The notes: generated by a model from the sequence alone, not told the origin. A stretch of DNA of 18,784 bases from an uncultured Streptococcus sp. (GCA_916048115.1 CAJZGQ010000008.1:1-18784); one strand, 5' to 3'; shown: positions 8,018 to 15,292, counted from the stretch's first letter. Numbers and translations are program-made.

Positions 8018-8587
8018 TCATTTTTCTGTCAAATATTCTTCCTTTGTGAGGACATAATGGACTCTCGTCACCATTCGCCCTTCTTCATGCAGATCTAGCA
8101 TCGCATAAGCTTCTTCGTGGGAAAATTGCATCCCTGCTTTGGCCATCACCCGGCCAGAAGCTGGGTTATCCTTATCATGAACGGCAATGAGTTTGTTCAT
8201 CCCTAACTGTTCAAAAGCCAAGGCAATGACTGCCTTTGTAGCCTCTGTCGCAAGACCTTGGTTCCAATAGTCTTTATTCAGAACATAGCCGATACTCCCC
8301 TTCTTCAAACTAAGATCCAAATCCAGTAAATCAATCGTCCCGATAAATTTTCCATTTTCTTTGAGCTCGATCCCCCATCTTCCAAGTGGGCTCGCTAGGT
8401 AAAAGAGGGCAATATTATTACGCGTCTCTTCTAGACTTTGATTGGTTGGAAAAGTGTAGCGCGTAACTGTTTCATCAGAAGCATACTCAAACATAGCCGG
8501 TGCATCTTCAAGAGTGACCGGACGCAAGTGCAAGCGCTCAGTCTCTATTTCTAGATAAGCCGCTAACTTCACATATAAATTTTCCAT
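8018..8587 (-). CDS. GNAT-family N-acetyltransferase (RimJ/RimL type)
   Basis: A 189-residue acetyl-CoA-dependent acetyltransferase. The N-terminal strand ERLHLRPVTLEDA (about 17-29) is typical of the RimJ/RimL branch, and the acetyl-CoA binding loop is seen as NQGLA (109-113) within YWNQGLATEATKAV. The HDKDNPAS segment followed by GMQF is also typical of this branch. GAAGGAG precedes the ATG at 8587. Its substrate cannot be told from sequence; this branch includes ribosomal-protein acetyltransferases and small-molecule or antibiotic acetyltransferases. It is divergent from ald and lies just upstream of tRNA-Thr in the same direction; no terminator is evident between them, so the tRNA may be partly read from here. 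Confidence 0.85.
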   Translation of the reverse strand: MENLYVKLAAYLEIETERLHLRPVTLEDAPAMFEYASDETVTRYTFPTNQSLEETRNNIALFYLASPLGRWGIELKENGKFIGTIDLLDLDLSLKKGSIGYVLNKDYWNQGLATEATKAVIALAFEQLGMNKLIAVHDKDNPASGRVMAKAGMQFSHEEAYAMLDLHEEGRMVTRVHYVLTKEEYLTEK

Positions 8588-8652
8588 TTGACACTCCTTC
8601 TTTAGGGATTAGTTTAGCAAATAACCTAAAGGAAGGCAAGCTCAAATTTTTC

Positions 8653-8681
8653 TTGCTTTTTAACCCACTTTTCTATACAAT
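8653..8681 (+). promoter_or_regulatory. Promoter of ald
   Basis: TTGCTT (8653-8658) and TACAAT (8676-8681, five of six to consensus) are separated by 17 bases. Transcription would start near 8688, leaving a leader of about 100 bases that contains a strong hairpin. Confidence 0.6.
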
Positions 8682-8712
8682 AAAATCAATCAAAACAATC
8701 AGATAAGGAGTG

Positions 8713-8760
8713 AAAAGGTCATTGAGTCAAGAGAGCAATCTCATACCAATGGCCTTTTTA
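8713..8760 (+). terminator. Terminator-like hairpin in the ald leader (possible attenuator)
   Basis: AAAAGGTCATTG (8713-8724) pairs with CAATGGCCTTTT (8747-8758) over 12 base pairs with one wobble, and the T run continues to 8759. GAGA and TCTC can pair inside the loop. The hairpin lies between the ald promoter and the ald ribosome site, so it should stop transcripts before ald unless bypassed. No competing antiterminator was obvious by eye. Confidence 0.6.
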
Positions 8761-8787
8761 CACCTAAATCTGAGCAAGGAGGCAAAA

Positions 8788-9900
8788 ATGCTCATTGGAA
8801 TTCCTAAAGAAATTAAAAACAACGAAAATCGGGTCGGTTTGACACCTGCAGGCGTACAAAGCTTGGTCAAGAAAGGGCATCAAGTTTTAGTAGAAACAAA
8901 TGCCGGACTTGGTTCTGGCTTTGCAGATGAAGATTACGCCAAACAAGGAGCGACTATTGTTGCGACTGCTGCAGAAGCTTGGACCGCTGAGATGGTGGTC
9001 AAAGTCAAAGAACCTCTTACTGAAGAATACGGCTTCCTTCGCGAAGACCTCTTGCTCTTTACCTACTTGCATATGGCTGCCGCACCTGAATTAGCGGACG
9101 CTATGGTCTCAGCTAAAACAACTGGGGTGGCCTACGAAACGGTGCGTGACCTTGATGGACAATTGCCACTCTTGGTGCCAATGAGTGAGGTTGCTGGACG
9201 GATGGCCGTGCAAATCGGTGCTCACTTCCTGACCAAACAAGAAGGTGGATCAGGGGTCCTCTTAGGTGGGGTGCCAGGTGTTCCTAAAGGGAAAGTTACC
9301 ATCATCGGTGGTGGGGTCGTTGGAACCCACGCAGCTCGGATCGCCCTTGGACTTGGTGCCCAAGTGACCATCTTAGATATCAGCGCTAAGCGTTTGGCAG
9401 TTCTGGAAGATGTCTTTGGTCACCAAATCCAAACCCTTATGTCCAACCCATTTAACATTGAAGCCAGCGTCCATGATGCTGATGTTGTCATCGGTGCTGT
9501 CTTGATTCCTGGGGCTAAAGCGCCTAAATTAGTGACAGACGATATGGTTAAACAAATGCGTCCCGGTTCAGTCATCGTGGACGTAGCTGTGGACCAAGGT
9601 GGGGTTATTGAAACAGCAGACCGTGTCACAACGCATACGGAGCCAGTTTACGAAAAGCATGGCGTGCTCCATTATGCCGTTGCCAATATCCCAGGGGCTG
9701 TCGCTCGTACCTCTACTATCGCCCTTACCAATGTGACCCTTCCTTATGTCGAATCCCTAGCTGACAATGGCTTCCACAAGGCAATTGCCCTCGACGAAGG
9801 CCTGCGCCAAGGGGTCACCACTTACCAAGGTCACATCACAAGCCAACCCGTTGCTACCGGTTTAGAGCGTGACTTCACACCAATTGATGAATTGGTTTAA
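8788..9900 (+). CDS. ald: Alanine dehydrogenase
   Basis: NAD-dependent oxidative deamination of L-alanine to pyruvate and ammonia (reversible). I choose the ATG at 8788 (370 residues, [10 protein letters not shown]), with CAAGGAGG five bases upstream; the family normally has about 371 residues and begins this way. An in-frame GTG at 8710 would add 26 residues encoded by the leader hairpin and is rejected. Seen motifs: Lys74 in VKVKEP and His95 in YLHMA (pyruvate binding and catalysis), the dinucleotide fold GGGVVG at 174-179 with Asp197 at the strand end, and the conserved VAVDQGG segment. It is monocistronic on the plus strand and convergent with the IS transposase and, beyond the island, with phoH. 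Confidence 0.96.
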   Translation: MLIGIPKEIKNNENRVGLTPAGVQSLVKKGHQVLVETNAGLGSGFADEDYAKQGATIVATAAEAWTAEMVVKVKEPLTEEYGFLREDLLLFTYLHMAAAPELADAMVSAKTTGVAYETVRDLDGQLPLLVPMSEVAGRMAVQIGAHFLTKQEGGSGVLLGGVPGVPKGKVTIIGGGVVGTHAARIALGLGAQVTILDISAKRLAVLEDVFGHQIQTLMSNPFNIEASVHDADVVIGAVLIPGAKAPKLVTDDMVKQMRPGSVIVDVAVDQGGVIETADRVTTHTEPVYEKHGVLHYAVANIPGAVARTSTIALTNVTLPYVESLADNGFHKAIALDEGLRQGVTTYQGHITSQPVATGLERDFTPIDELV

Positions 9901-9910
9901 TTTCTAACAT

Positions 9911-9940
9911 AAAAAAGGCAAAGATCTGATGATCTTTGCC
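9911..9940. terminator. ald terminator hairpin that has lost its plus-strand T tract
   Basis: A perfect 10-bp stem, GGCAAAGATC (9917-9926) with GATCTTTGCC (9931-9940) around TGAT. Six A precede it, so it remains a good terminator for minus-strand transcripts, but on the plus strand TCAGAACG follows instead of T. Joining 9940 to 15471 (TTTCTTTT) would give it a T-rich tail again. It is therefore probably the ancestral two-way terminator between ald and phoH, split at its edge by the island. Confidence 0.7.
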
Positions 9941-9949
9941 TCAGAACGA

Positions 9950-9981
9950 AGACAAACGTCATTTTTGGCGTTTGTCTTTTT
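9950..9981 (+). terminator. Intrinsic terminator-like hairpin downstream of ald
   Basis: AGACAAACG (9950-9958) pairs perfectly with CGTTTGTCT (9969-9977) around a 10-base loop, with TTTTT following on the plus strand. It probably now stops ald transcripts before they enter the transposase antisense. It appears to belong to the inserted DNA. Confidence 0.65.
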
Positions 9982-9997
9982 GTATTTTCGAAACTAT

Positions 9998-11392
9998 TTA
10001 CTTTATCATCCGGTATTTCCATCCAAAAATCTGATTTAGGGCAAAATAAAAAGGGATATTCGCTATCCATTTCACCAATTTTTTGATATTTAAACATGCC
10101 AAAGTAAGCCCAACCTTATCCTCCATTTTGGACTTCCCTTTTTCTCTAGTGTATCTCAAGTTATGATATTCCTTTGCAGTCCCAAAGAGTCGCTCAATTG
10201 TTTCTTTGCGCTTCTTATAAAGCTCCTTCATCCCTCTTTGGTGGCGAATCTCTTCACAAAATTCAAGATCATCTTTCCATACATGTCTCGTGATTACTTT
10301 TTGGTGGTTTTGACTCTGGGTACAAACGGATAATAGGGGACAAGAAGCACATACTTTGTGATTACTCTTATACTCACGATAACCTTCTCGAGTCGTCGTG
10401 CGATAGCTTAACACTTGATTCTCTGGACAGAGGTAACAGTCATAGAAAGTATCATAAACAAAATCATTGGGTCTTAAGTTCCCCTTTACTACCTTTGGAC
10501 GAGTATAAGGGAAGACAGGGATGATATTTCGCTCTAATAAATAATGGGCAATAGCTGGGGTCTTATAGCCTGAATCCGCAATAATATAGTGTGGGGAGAA
10601 GGGTTCTAACTTTGAAAAAAGAGCAGGAAAGGCCTGACTATCATGCACATTTCCTGCCTCAACCGTATAAGCCACAGCCCAACCATGCTTATCACAAGCT
10701 ACTTGGGCAGAATAGGCAAATACTTCCTTGTGTTCACCCTTGTGGAACCAACCACTCTCAGGATCTGTCGTTGAGATTTTCTTTTCTTTAGCCTCGCTTT
10801 CTTTTACGGGCTTTAAGGACTTTTTTTCGTGTTTCCTCCTATCTAAATCAATCTCAACTTCCAATTGTTCACTCATAAATTTAGCTTGTTGGTCAACTAT
10901 TTCCTTACGATATTTGTGACTGTTAGCTGCCGCTTTGATGTGGGTACCATCCACAAATAGTTCAGAAGGATCAATTAAGCCAGCACATAAAGCTTGATTG
11001 AGCACTTGCGAAAATATCTCAGAAATCAGTTCTCTATCTTGAAAACGACGGCTGTAATTCTTTCCATAGGTGGTAAAATGAGGGATCTTGTCATCTAAGG
11101 TTAGTCCAAGAAACCAACGATAGGCAACGTTTACTTCAATGTCTTTAATGGTTTGGCGCATGGAGCGAATACCATAGAAACATTTAATCAAAGGAATTTT
11201 GACTAGCATGACAGGATCGAGACTGGGACGACCATTATCTGGACTATAGGTGTCTTCTACCAAGTCATAGATAAAATCAAAATCAACCTCTGAATCCACT
11301 TGTCGAAGAAAGTGATCTTCTGGGACCAATTCGTCTATCGTATAGAAGCCATATTGTCGGCGATTATAATCTGGTTTTTCTTTGTGAAACAT
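9998..11392 (-). CDS. IS1182-family transposase, apparently complete
   Basis: A 464-residue DDE transposase. I use the ATG at 11392 because GTGAGGTG, spaced seven bases, is its ribosome site; a longer reading from a GTG at 11401 would start within that site. The N-terminal region (YGFYTIDELVPEDHFLRQVD, then RPSLDPVMLVKI, then GIRSMRQT) is the conserved IS1182 N-domain. The catalytic core shows Asp in LFVDGTHIKA, Asp in IIADSGYKTP, and Glu in KKRKETIERLFG. A Cys-rich stretch (CYLCPENQ, CASCPLLSVC) lies before the last catalytic motif. No frameshift or stop, so it may be active. It is convergent with ald. Confidence 0.9.
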   Translation of the reverse strand: MFHKEKPDYNRRQYGFYTIDELVPEDHFLRQVDSEVDFDFIYDLVEDTYSPDNGRPSLDPVMLVKIPLIKCFYGIRSMRQTIKDIEVNVAYRWFLGLTLDDKIPHFTTYGKNYSRRFQDRELISEIFSQVLNQALCAGLIDPSELFVDGTHIKAAANSHKYRKEIVDQQAKFMSEQLEVEIDLDRRKHEKKSLKPVKESEAKEKKISTTDPESGWFHKGEHKEVFAYSAQVACDKHGWAVAYTVEAGNVHDSQAFPALFSKLEPFSPHYIIADSGYKTPAIAHYLLERNIIPVFPYTRPKVVKGNLRPNDFVYDTFYDCYLCPENQVLSYRTTTREGYREYKSNHKVCASCPLLSVCTQSQNHQKVITRHVWKDDLEFCEEIRHQRGMKELYKKRKETIERLFGTAKEYHNLRYTREKGKSKMEDKVGLTLACLNIKKLVKWIANIPFYFALNQIFGWKYRMIK

Positions 11393-11422
11393 AGGGAACA
11401 CCTCACAATTCTTCTTATCTCT

Positions 11423-11428
11423 ATTATA
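11423..11428 (-). promoter_or_regulatory. -10 element of the IS1182 transposase
   Basis: Minus-strand TATAAT (11428-11423) lies 30 bases before the transposase ATG. The -35 position holds TGTTTT, which is poor and falls close to the inferred junction with the neighbouring IS remnant. Confidence 0.5.
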
Positions 11429-11440
11429 CGACTTTACACA

Positions 11441-11779
11441 AAGAAAACAGGATGTCCATTGAGAGAGAAATGTACCAAAGCAAAAGAAGGAAAAAATCGA
11501 CGTTTGAATATTAATCCAACCTGGGAATATATAAAAATAAAAGCGAATGAAAAGATAGAAAGCAAAGAAACAGCCTCATACTATGCGCAGCGAAAGATAG
11601 ATGTCGAAACAGTTTTTGGAAACATTAAACAAAATATGAAATTTAAAAGATTCCATGTCCGAGGAGCTGAAAAAATTTTTAAGGAAATGGGACTTGTATT
11701 TCTTGCGCACAATTTTAGGAAATTAGTAACTAGAGTAAGGAAATATGAGGGAAAAACAATCATACAAAACCAAATATAG
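11441..11779 (+). pseudogene. C-terminal remnant of a second IS1182-like transposase
   Basis: In-frame sequence from KKTGCPLREKCTK onward keeps the Cys-rich motif and the last catalytic block (DVETVFGNIKQNMKFKRFHV, then RGAEKIFKEMGLVFLAHNFR), with the catalytic Glu in VETVFG. It ends naturally at TAG. The N-terminal domain and both catalytic aspartates are missing: upstream sequence belongs to the oppositely oriented IS. It is of a different subgroup from its neighbour (RFHVRG against RYTREKG). It cannot encode an active enzyme. Confidence 0.85.
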
Positions 11780-11814
11780 GGGGAAAATCCTCTATATTTC
11801 ATCCAAAAAAAACA

Positions 11815-11856
11815 AAAATCGAAGACATCTTTCACGGGTGCCTTCGATTTTTTGGT
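11815..11856 (+). terminator. Intrinsic terminator of the IS remnant
   Basis: AAAATCGAAG (11815-11824) pairs perfectly with CTTCGATTTT (11842-11851) and a T run follows. It lies 35 bases after the remnant's stop codon and before the IS end. Flanking A and T runs make it usable in both directions. Confidence 0.8.
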
Positions 11857-11865
11857 TCAAAAGGG

Positions 11866-11882
11866 ACTAATGGGTCAGCCCC
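11866..11882 (+). repeat. IS end, copy A
   Basis: ACTAATGGGTCAGCCCC. It occurs behind the transposase remnant and its terminator, where the right inverted repeat of that element should be. It matches copy B at 15454-15470 at 15 of 17 positions, including the last 12 without mismatch. Confidence 0.6.
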
Positions 11883-11930
11883 CTCAAAATTACCAGAGAT
11901 TAAGCTCAGCCAGATATAAGGACTCCAGCC

Positions 11931-12050
11931 TTACTTTCTACGCAACAACGCCACACACTCCACATGCCTTGAGTGGGCAAAAAAGATGTCGCACCCCACT
12001 GGTATCCCCTTGGCGGAAGCCCATATTTCTGAAACAGTCGCCTGGATAGG
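11931..12050 (-). pseudogene. Fragment ending like an RlmD/RumA-type 23S rRNA methyltransferase
   Basis: An open stretch of 39 codons on the minus strand with no start, ending CDIFFAHSRHVECVALLRRK then TAA. The segment HVECVALL preceded by a D-x-F motif resembles the C-terminus of RlmC/RlmD (RumA) uracil methyltransferases. The 3' end of rumA is a known integration site of streptococcal integrative conjugative elements. The upstream residues (SEIWASAKGIPVG) do not look like that family, so the match is short and uncertain. It probably marks an old element boundary carried within the island. Confidence 0.4.
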
Positions 12051-12106
12051 CTATTTTTCATTGATTTGGTGCCTGCTTTTGCGTTACAATCCAAGTAATT
12101 GTAAGC

Positions 12107-12149
12107 AATAAAGCCTTCAAAAGCATGTTGTCCTCTTGAAGGCTTTATT
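12107..12149 (-). terminator. Hairpin behind a truncated minus-strand gene
   Basis: A perfect 14-bp stem: AATAAAGCCTTCAA (12107-12120) with TTGAAGGCTTTATT (12136-12149), 15-base loop. It lies 21 bases after the stop of the short fragment at 12171-12245 and was probably the terminator of that gene. The T tract is short. Confidence 0.6.
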
Positions 12150-12170
12150 CGGTACAACTTTAAAATTGGT

Positions 12171-12245
12171 TTACTTATCTTTATCTTCCTCTCTAAGATA
12201 CTTAACTAGCCCCGGATAATTGCTTATCCTTACAGTTCGGATCAA
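12171..12245 (-). pseudogene. C-terminal fragment of an unrecognised protein
   Basis: A 24-codon open stretch reading TVRISNYPGLVKYLREEDKD near its end, then K and TAA, followed by a strong hairpin. This looks like the natural 3' end of a gene whose upstream part has been cut off near 12245, where a different gene fragment in the opposite direction begins. I do not recognise the protein. Confidence 0.35.
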
Positions 12246-12255
12246 TTAGAATTAG

Positions 12256-12360
12256 CCGAAAACGGCGGCGAAGAAACGAACCACCGAGAAGCACCGCCGC
12301 ATTGCCGAGCTTGATACCCTCATTGAACGACTGTATGCGGACCGGAAAAGGCGCGGTTGA
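12256..12360 (+). pseudogene. Fragment of a large serine recombinase
   Basis: The frame reads EKHRRIAELDTLIERLYADR. RIAELD followed by a short helix and RLYED/RLYAD is typical of the coiled-coil/C-terminal region of large serine recombinases of clostridial-type transposons (TnpX and Tn1549-like groups). The catalytic and zinc-ribbon domains are absent and a TGA closes the frame. Its GC content is clearly higher than that of its surroundings, which supports foreign origin. The match is short. Confidence 0.5.
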
Positions 12361-12499
12361 CCGCCTTGCCCTCAAAGGCTTAGGGGCATATCAACTATAT
12401 ATTGGGGCCGAGTGCCGTTACTTTAACACCGCCGCTAGCCATGAGCTTATGCTTCCTTTAGGACACTGTCCCAACAGACACTTTTTAAAGTATGCTGCA

Positions 12500-13159
12500 C
12501 TAATCCTTATTTTTCACAGCATAGCGCAATGACAGACAGCCATGTTCTGCATTCTCTGTTCCCTGCAATTCCAAATTAACTTTTTCAGATAACAGAAGGT
12601 TATCAAATAGTTGTTTTTCTTTATTACCTACAAAACATGGTGATATCACAAGACTGATTTCATCAATAAGTCCGTTTTCTAATAATTTGTTGGTTAATCC
12701 ACCGCCACTGTCTGTCCGCATGTATTTACACCCATATTGCTCATGCAGGATCTGAAAGGCTTTTTCATAGTCCACATGATCATTTCCTGACACAATATAT
12801 GGGTAATGCCTTTCCTCCAAATAATTCAAATATTCCTTCGGAGTGGCAGTTGATACCAGAATGACAATTTCCTTCAGATATCCAAGATTTCTTAAGCAAT
12901 GAAGACTTCTCAAGATACCTCTGCTGTCAGGTATGACTCCTATTGGTCTGGGGTCCTCCGGGCTTGTTATGATTTTCTCAAAATCAGCCTCTGTTTCAGC
13001 AGGATATTTTTCAAATGCAGTAAAAACAGTATTGGACCCAAACAGCACCGCATCCGAATGAATTCCCCCGGCAACCTGGTAGTAAACTTCCGGATTATCA
13101 AAGCCTTTAATGCGGCCATCAAGGCTAATTTGTGTGTGCATAATTATCTTTGGTTTCAT
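12500..13159 (-). CDS. RibD C-terminal/dihydrofolate-reductase-like family reductase
   Basis: A 219-residue protein of the RibD C-terminal fold (NADPH-dependent reductase-like). Family features are SLDGRI near residue 12-17, the GxxSDAVLFGSNTV nucleotide-binding region, PRPIGVIPDSRG, and DSGGGLTNKLLENGLIDEI near the C-terminus. I use the ATG at 13159 because AAGGAGG lies ten bases upstream; a start at 13195 would pass through that site. The N-terminal deaminase domain of riboflavin RibD is absent. Its substrate is unknown and it should not be assumed to confer trimethoprim resistance. It follows a WYL regulator in the same direction, with its own promoter and palindrome, so it is probably the regulator's target. 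Neighbours suggest it is cargo. Confidence 0.8.
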   Translation of the reverse strand: MKPKIIMHTQISLDGRIKGFDNPEVYYQVAGGIHSDAVLFGSNTVFTAFEKYPAETEADFEKIITSPEDPRPIGVIPDSRGILRSLHCLRNLGYLKEIVILVSTATPKEYLNYLEERHYPYIVSGNDHVDYEKAFQILHEQYGCKYMRTDSGGGLTNKLLENGLIDEISLVISPCFVGNKEKQLFDNLLLSEKVNLELQGTENAEHGCLSLRYAVKNKD

Positions 13160-13190
13160 ATTTTTCAATCCTCCTTTTTGATAGTAGAAT

Positions 13191-13219
13191 ATCATAATAC
13201 ACTGACAGCTGTATGTCAG
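13191..13219 (-). promoter_or_regulatory. Promoter with palindromic operator for the RibD-like gene
   Basis: Minus-strand CTGACA (13219-13214), 17 bases, then TATGAT (13196-13191). The spacer holds the perfect palindrome ACAGCTGT (13212-13205), inside a wider CTGACA/TGTCAG inverted arrangement. An operator between -35 and -10 suggests direct control, plausibly by the adjacent HTH-WYL regulator. Confidence 0.65.
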
Positions 13220-13269
13220 CAGGGGATATGAAACCTTACAAAAAATACATAACAGACCAATCGCTTTCT

Positions 13270-14222
13270 CTAAATCAAGTTTAGGCAGTGATTCGTAATT
13301 TGTGCCAGGTGTTTACGGGTTATGCATTTTAATTCATCAGGTTGGACTATTTCAATGCCTGATCCATATTCAATCAGCTGCTTGCTCAATATCTCAAAGG
13401 AATCTGTCTGGAATTCGATTTCCATTTTACTTCCCAAATCGGTTTCTTCAAGGAAGCCGAGAGAATACCTGTTCTTGATAGAATTGTATGTCTCCCCTTT
13501 TTCAGCTCTAAGAATTACATTATATAGTTTTTTATATGAAAGCATTTGTTTTAATATTTGTTCCAAAGAGCCATCATGGCTTTGACAGAGCTCTTCTTCT
13601 ATGCAAATGCTTTTAATCCGATCCACACGAAAATTCCTATATTCATTTCTTAGCCTGCAAAACCGATTAAGTACCAGTTCTGTTCATAAAACCCCAGTGA
13701 TATAGGCTCTATCATTCTGCTTTCCGGTTCTTGCCCTCCTGATGCAGGATATTGAATTGATATTACCCTTTTATTGCAGATTGCAGTCTGAATTGCTGCA
13801 ATAACGTTATCCGCCAATGTATTTTTCTGTCCAGATGTGCTGTACACGTTAATACTGTTCTCCAACTCCTGTGCATAGTTTTTTTCACCATGCTTCAAAA
13901 TAGATTTGATTTTATACATAGCTGAATCAAAATCCTTTATAAATGATTCATCTCCATGGCAATTTAAAAATTTCCCTGCTGTAATCAATGCACCCACTTC
14001 CGCCGCTGTAAACATTACCGGCGGAAGTAGGAAGCCCTCTACAAGAAAATATCCTTTTCCGGCCTCAGATCCAATTGGTATTCCGGCTTCTTCAAGTGTC
14101 CGGATATCTCTGTAAACTGTCCTTAAGCTTATATTAAATCGCTGTGCAATTTCTTTGGCAGGAATTATTTTTTTTGATTGCAGCTGAATAAGAATAGAGG
14201 TTACTCTGTTAATCCTGTTCAA
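13270..14222 (-). pseudogene. HTH-WYL (YafY/DeoR-type) transcriptional regulator, split by a one-base frameshift
   Basis: Two consecutive reading frames form one protein. The first (14222-13650, TTG start with GAGGAGGA upstream) has a winged helix-turn-helix (about residues 1-60: IAQRFNISLRTVYRDIRTLE) and the first part of a WYL ligand-sensing domain ending NWYLIGFAG then stop. The second (from about 13650 to 13270) continues as RNEYRNFR, then VDRIKSICIEEE. Restoring one T in the TTTT run (A run at 13659-13662 on the plus strand) would read GFCRLRNEYRNF through the break and give 317 residues, the normal size for the family. So it is a regulator broken by one base, or a sequencing error. It lies upstream of and parallel to the RibD-like gene. 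Confidence 0.85.
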
Positions 14223-14443
14223 ATTTTATTCCTCCTCTGTGACTTCCATAAAAAGTATATCCTATGCGTTCTTAAGCTAGCTGCTGTTAGTGCTTCTCAT
14301 TGCACCCTGGTTATAAAAGCCATACTCACAAACCTCTTCACCAAAACTCTTTACATCTCTAATATAGAACTCTATCTAGCGAACTTTTAGAAAAGATATA
14401 AAACATCAGAGTATGGACAGTTGCGGATGTACTTCAGAAAAGA

Positions 14444-14488
14444 TTAGATGTCTAAAAAGCTTGTAGTTAAAGCTTTTTAGACATCTAA
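14444..14488 (-). terminator. Long hairpin terminator behind aph(3')-IIIa
   Basis: A perfect 19-bp stem (14444-14462 with 14470-14488) around the seven-base loop GTAGTTA, containing the AAGCTT core on both arms. It starts nine bases after the aph stop codon. I recall the same sequence behind aphA-3 in published cassettes, so the 3' flank is conserved. Confidence 0.8.
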
Positions 14489-14497
14489 ATCTAGGTA

Positions 14498-15292
14498 CTA
14501 AAACAATTCATCCAGTAAAATATAATATTTTATTTTCTCCCAATCAGGCTTGATCCCCAGTAAGTCAAAAAATAGCTCGACATACTGTTCTTCCCCGATA
14601 TCCTCCCTGATCGACCGGACGCAGAAGGCAATGTCATACCACTTGTCCGCCCTGCCGCTTCTCCCAAGATCAATAAAGCCACTTACTTTGCCATCTTTCA
14701 CAAAGATGTTGCTGTCTCCCAGGTCGCCGTGGGAAAAGACAAGTTCCTCTTCGGGCTTTTCCGTCTTTAAAAAATCATACAGCTCGCGCGGATCTTTAAA
14801 TGGAGTGTCTTCTTCCCAGTTTTCGCAATCCACATCGGCCAGATCGTTATTCAGTAAGTAATCCAATTCGGCTAAGCGGCTGTCTAAGCTATTCGTATAG
14901 GGACAATCCGATATGTCGATGGAGTGAAAGAGCCTGATGCACTCCGCATACAGCTCGATAATCTTTTCAGGGCTTTGTTCATCTTCATACTCTTCCGAGC
15001 AAAGGACGCCATCGGCCTCACTCATGAGCAGATTGCTCCAGCCATCATGCCGTTCAAAGTGCAGGACCTTTGGAACAGGCAGCTTTCCTTCCAGCCATAG
15101 CATCATGTCCTTTTCCCGTTCCACATCATAGGTGGTCCCTTTATACCGGCTGTCCGTCATTTTTAAATATAGGTTTTCATTTTCTCCCACCAGCTTATAT
15201 ACCTTAGCAGGAGACATTCCTTCCGTATCTTTTACGCAGCGGTATTTTTCGATCAGTTTTTTCAATTCCGGTGATATTCTCATTTTAGCCAT
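14498..15292 (-). CDS. aph(3')-IIIa: Aminoglycoside 3'-phosphotransferase type IIIa (kanamycin/neomycin resistance)
   Basis: Transfers phosphate from ATP to the 3'-hydroxyl of kanamycin, neomycin, amikacin and related aminoglycosides. The 264 residues match the remembered APH(3')-IIIa (AphA-3) from start to end. Catalytic and nucleotide-site residues are at their published positions: Lys44, Glu60, the catalytic Asp190 in HGDLGDSN, and Asp208 in GFIDLG. AGGAAGGAAATAATAA precedes the ATG. In Tn5405-type clusters this gene usually follows ant(6) and sat4; here both are absent and the gene stands alone with its own promoter and terminator. Predicted functional. Confidence 0.97.
   Translation of the reverse strand: MAKMRISPELKKLIEKYRCVKDTEGMSPAKVYKLVGENENLYLKMTDSRYKGTTYDVEREKDMMLWLEGKLPVPKVLHFERHDGWSNLLMSEADGVLCSEEYEDEQSPEKIIELYAECIRLFHSIDISDCPYTNSLDSRLAELDYLLNNDLADVDCENWEEDTPFKDPRELYDFLKTEKPEEELVFSHGDLGDSNIFVKDGKVSGFIDLGRSGRADKWYDIAFCVRSIREDIGEEQYVELFFDLLGIKPDWEKIKYYILLDELF

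Larger units (their letters stand above)
9941..11440 (-). mobile_element. IS1182-family insertion sequence (ends approximate)
   Basis: The element carries one transposase on the minus strand with its own promoter. I could not define convincing terminal inverted repeats. The left limit is set by the cut ald terminator. The right limit is where coding sequence of a second, oppositely oriented transposase becomes recognisable (about 11441), so this element probably inserted into or recombined with that one. Confidence 0.5.

Noticed and set aside
8710..8787. Extended ald start at GTG 8710 adding 26 residues
   Set aside because: The extension is encoded by the leader hairpin, has no properly spaced ribosome site, and the family begins at MLIGIPKE, which has CAAGGAGG directly upstream.
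11300..11440. Upstream part of the open frame that includes the second transposase remnant
   Set aside because: This part is antisense to the complete IS1182 transposase and its promoter, and shows no transposase similarity before KKTGCPL.
11906..12157. 83-codon minus-strand ORF
   Set aside because: It is in a different frame from the RlmD-like fragment, spans a terminator hairpin, and looks like a chance open frame.
12302..12532. 76-codon plus-strand ORF in the island
   Set aside because: No recognisable motifs; it overlaps the recombinase fragment in another frame and the 3' end of the RibD-like gene antisense.
12500..13159. Trimethoprim-resistant dihydrofolate reductase
   Set aside because: The protein belongs to the RibD C-terminal superfamily, not to the FolA/Dfr enzymes; no folate-site motifs were seen.
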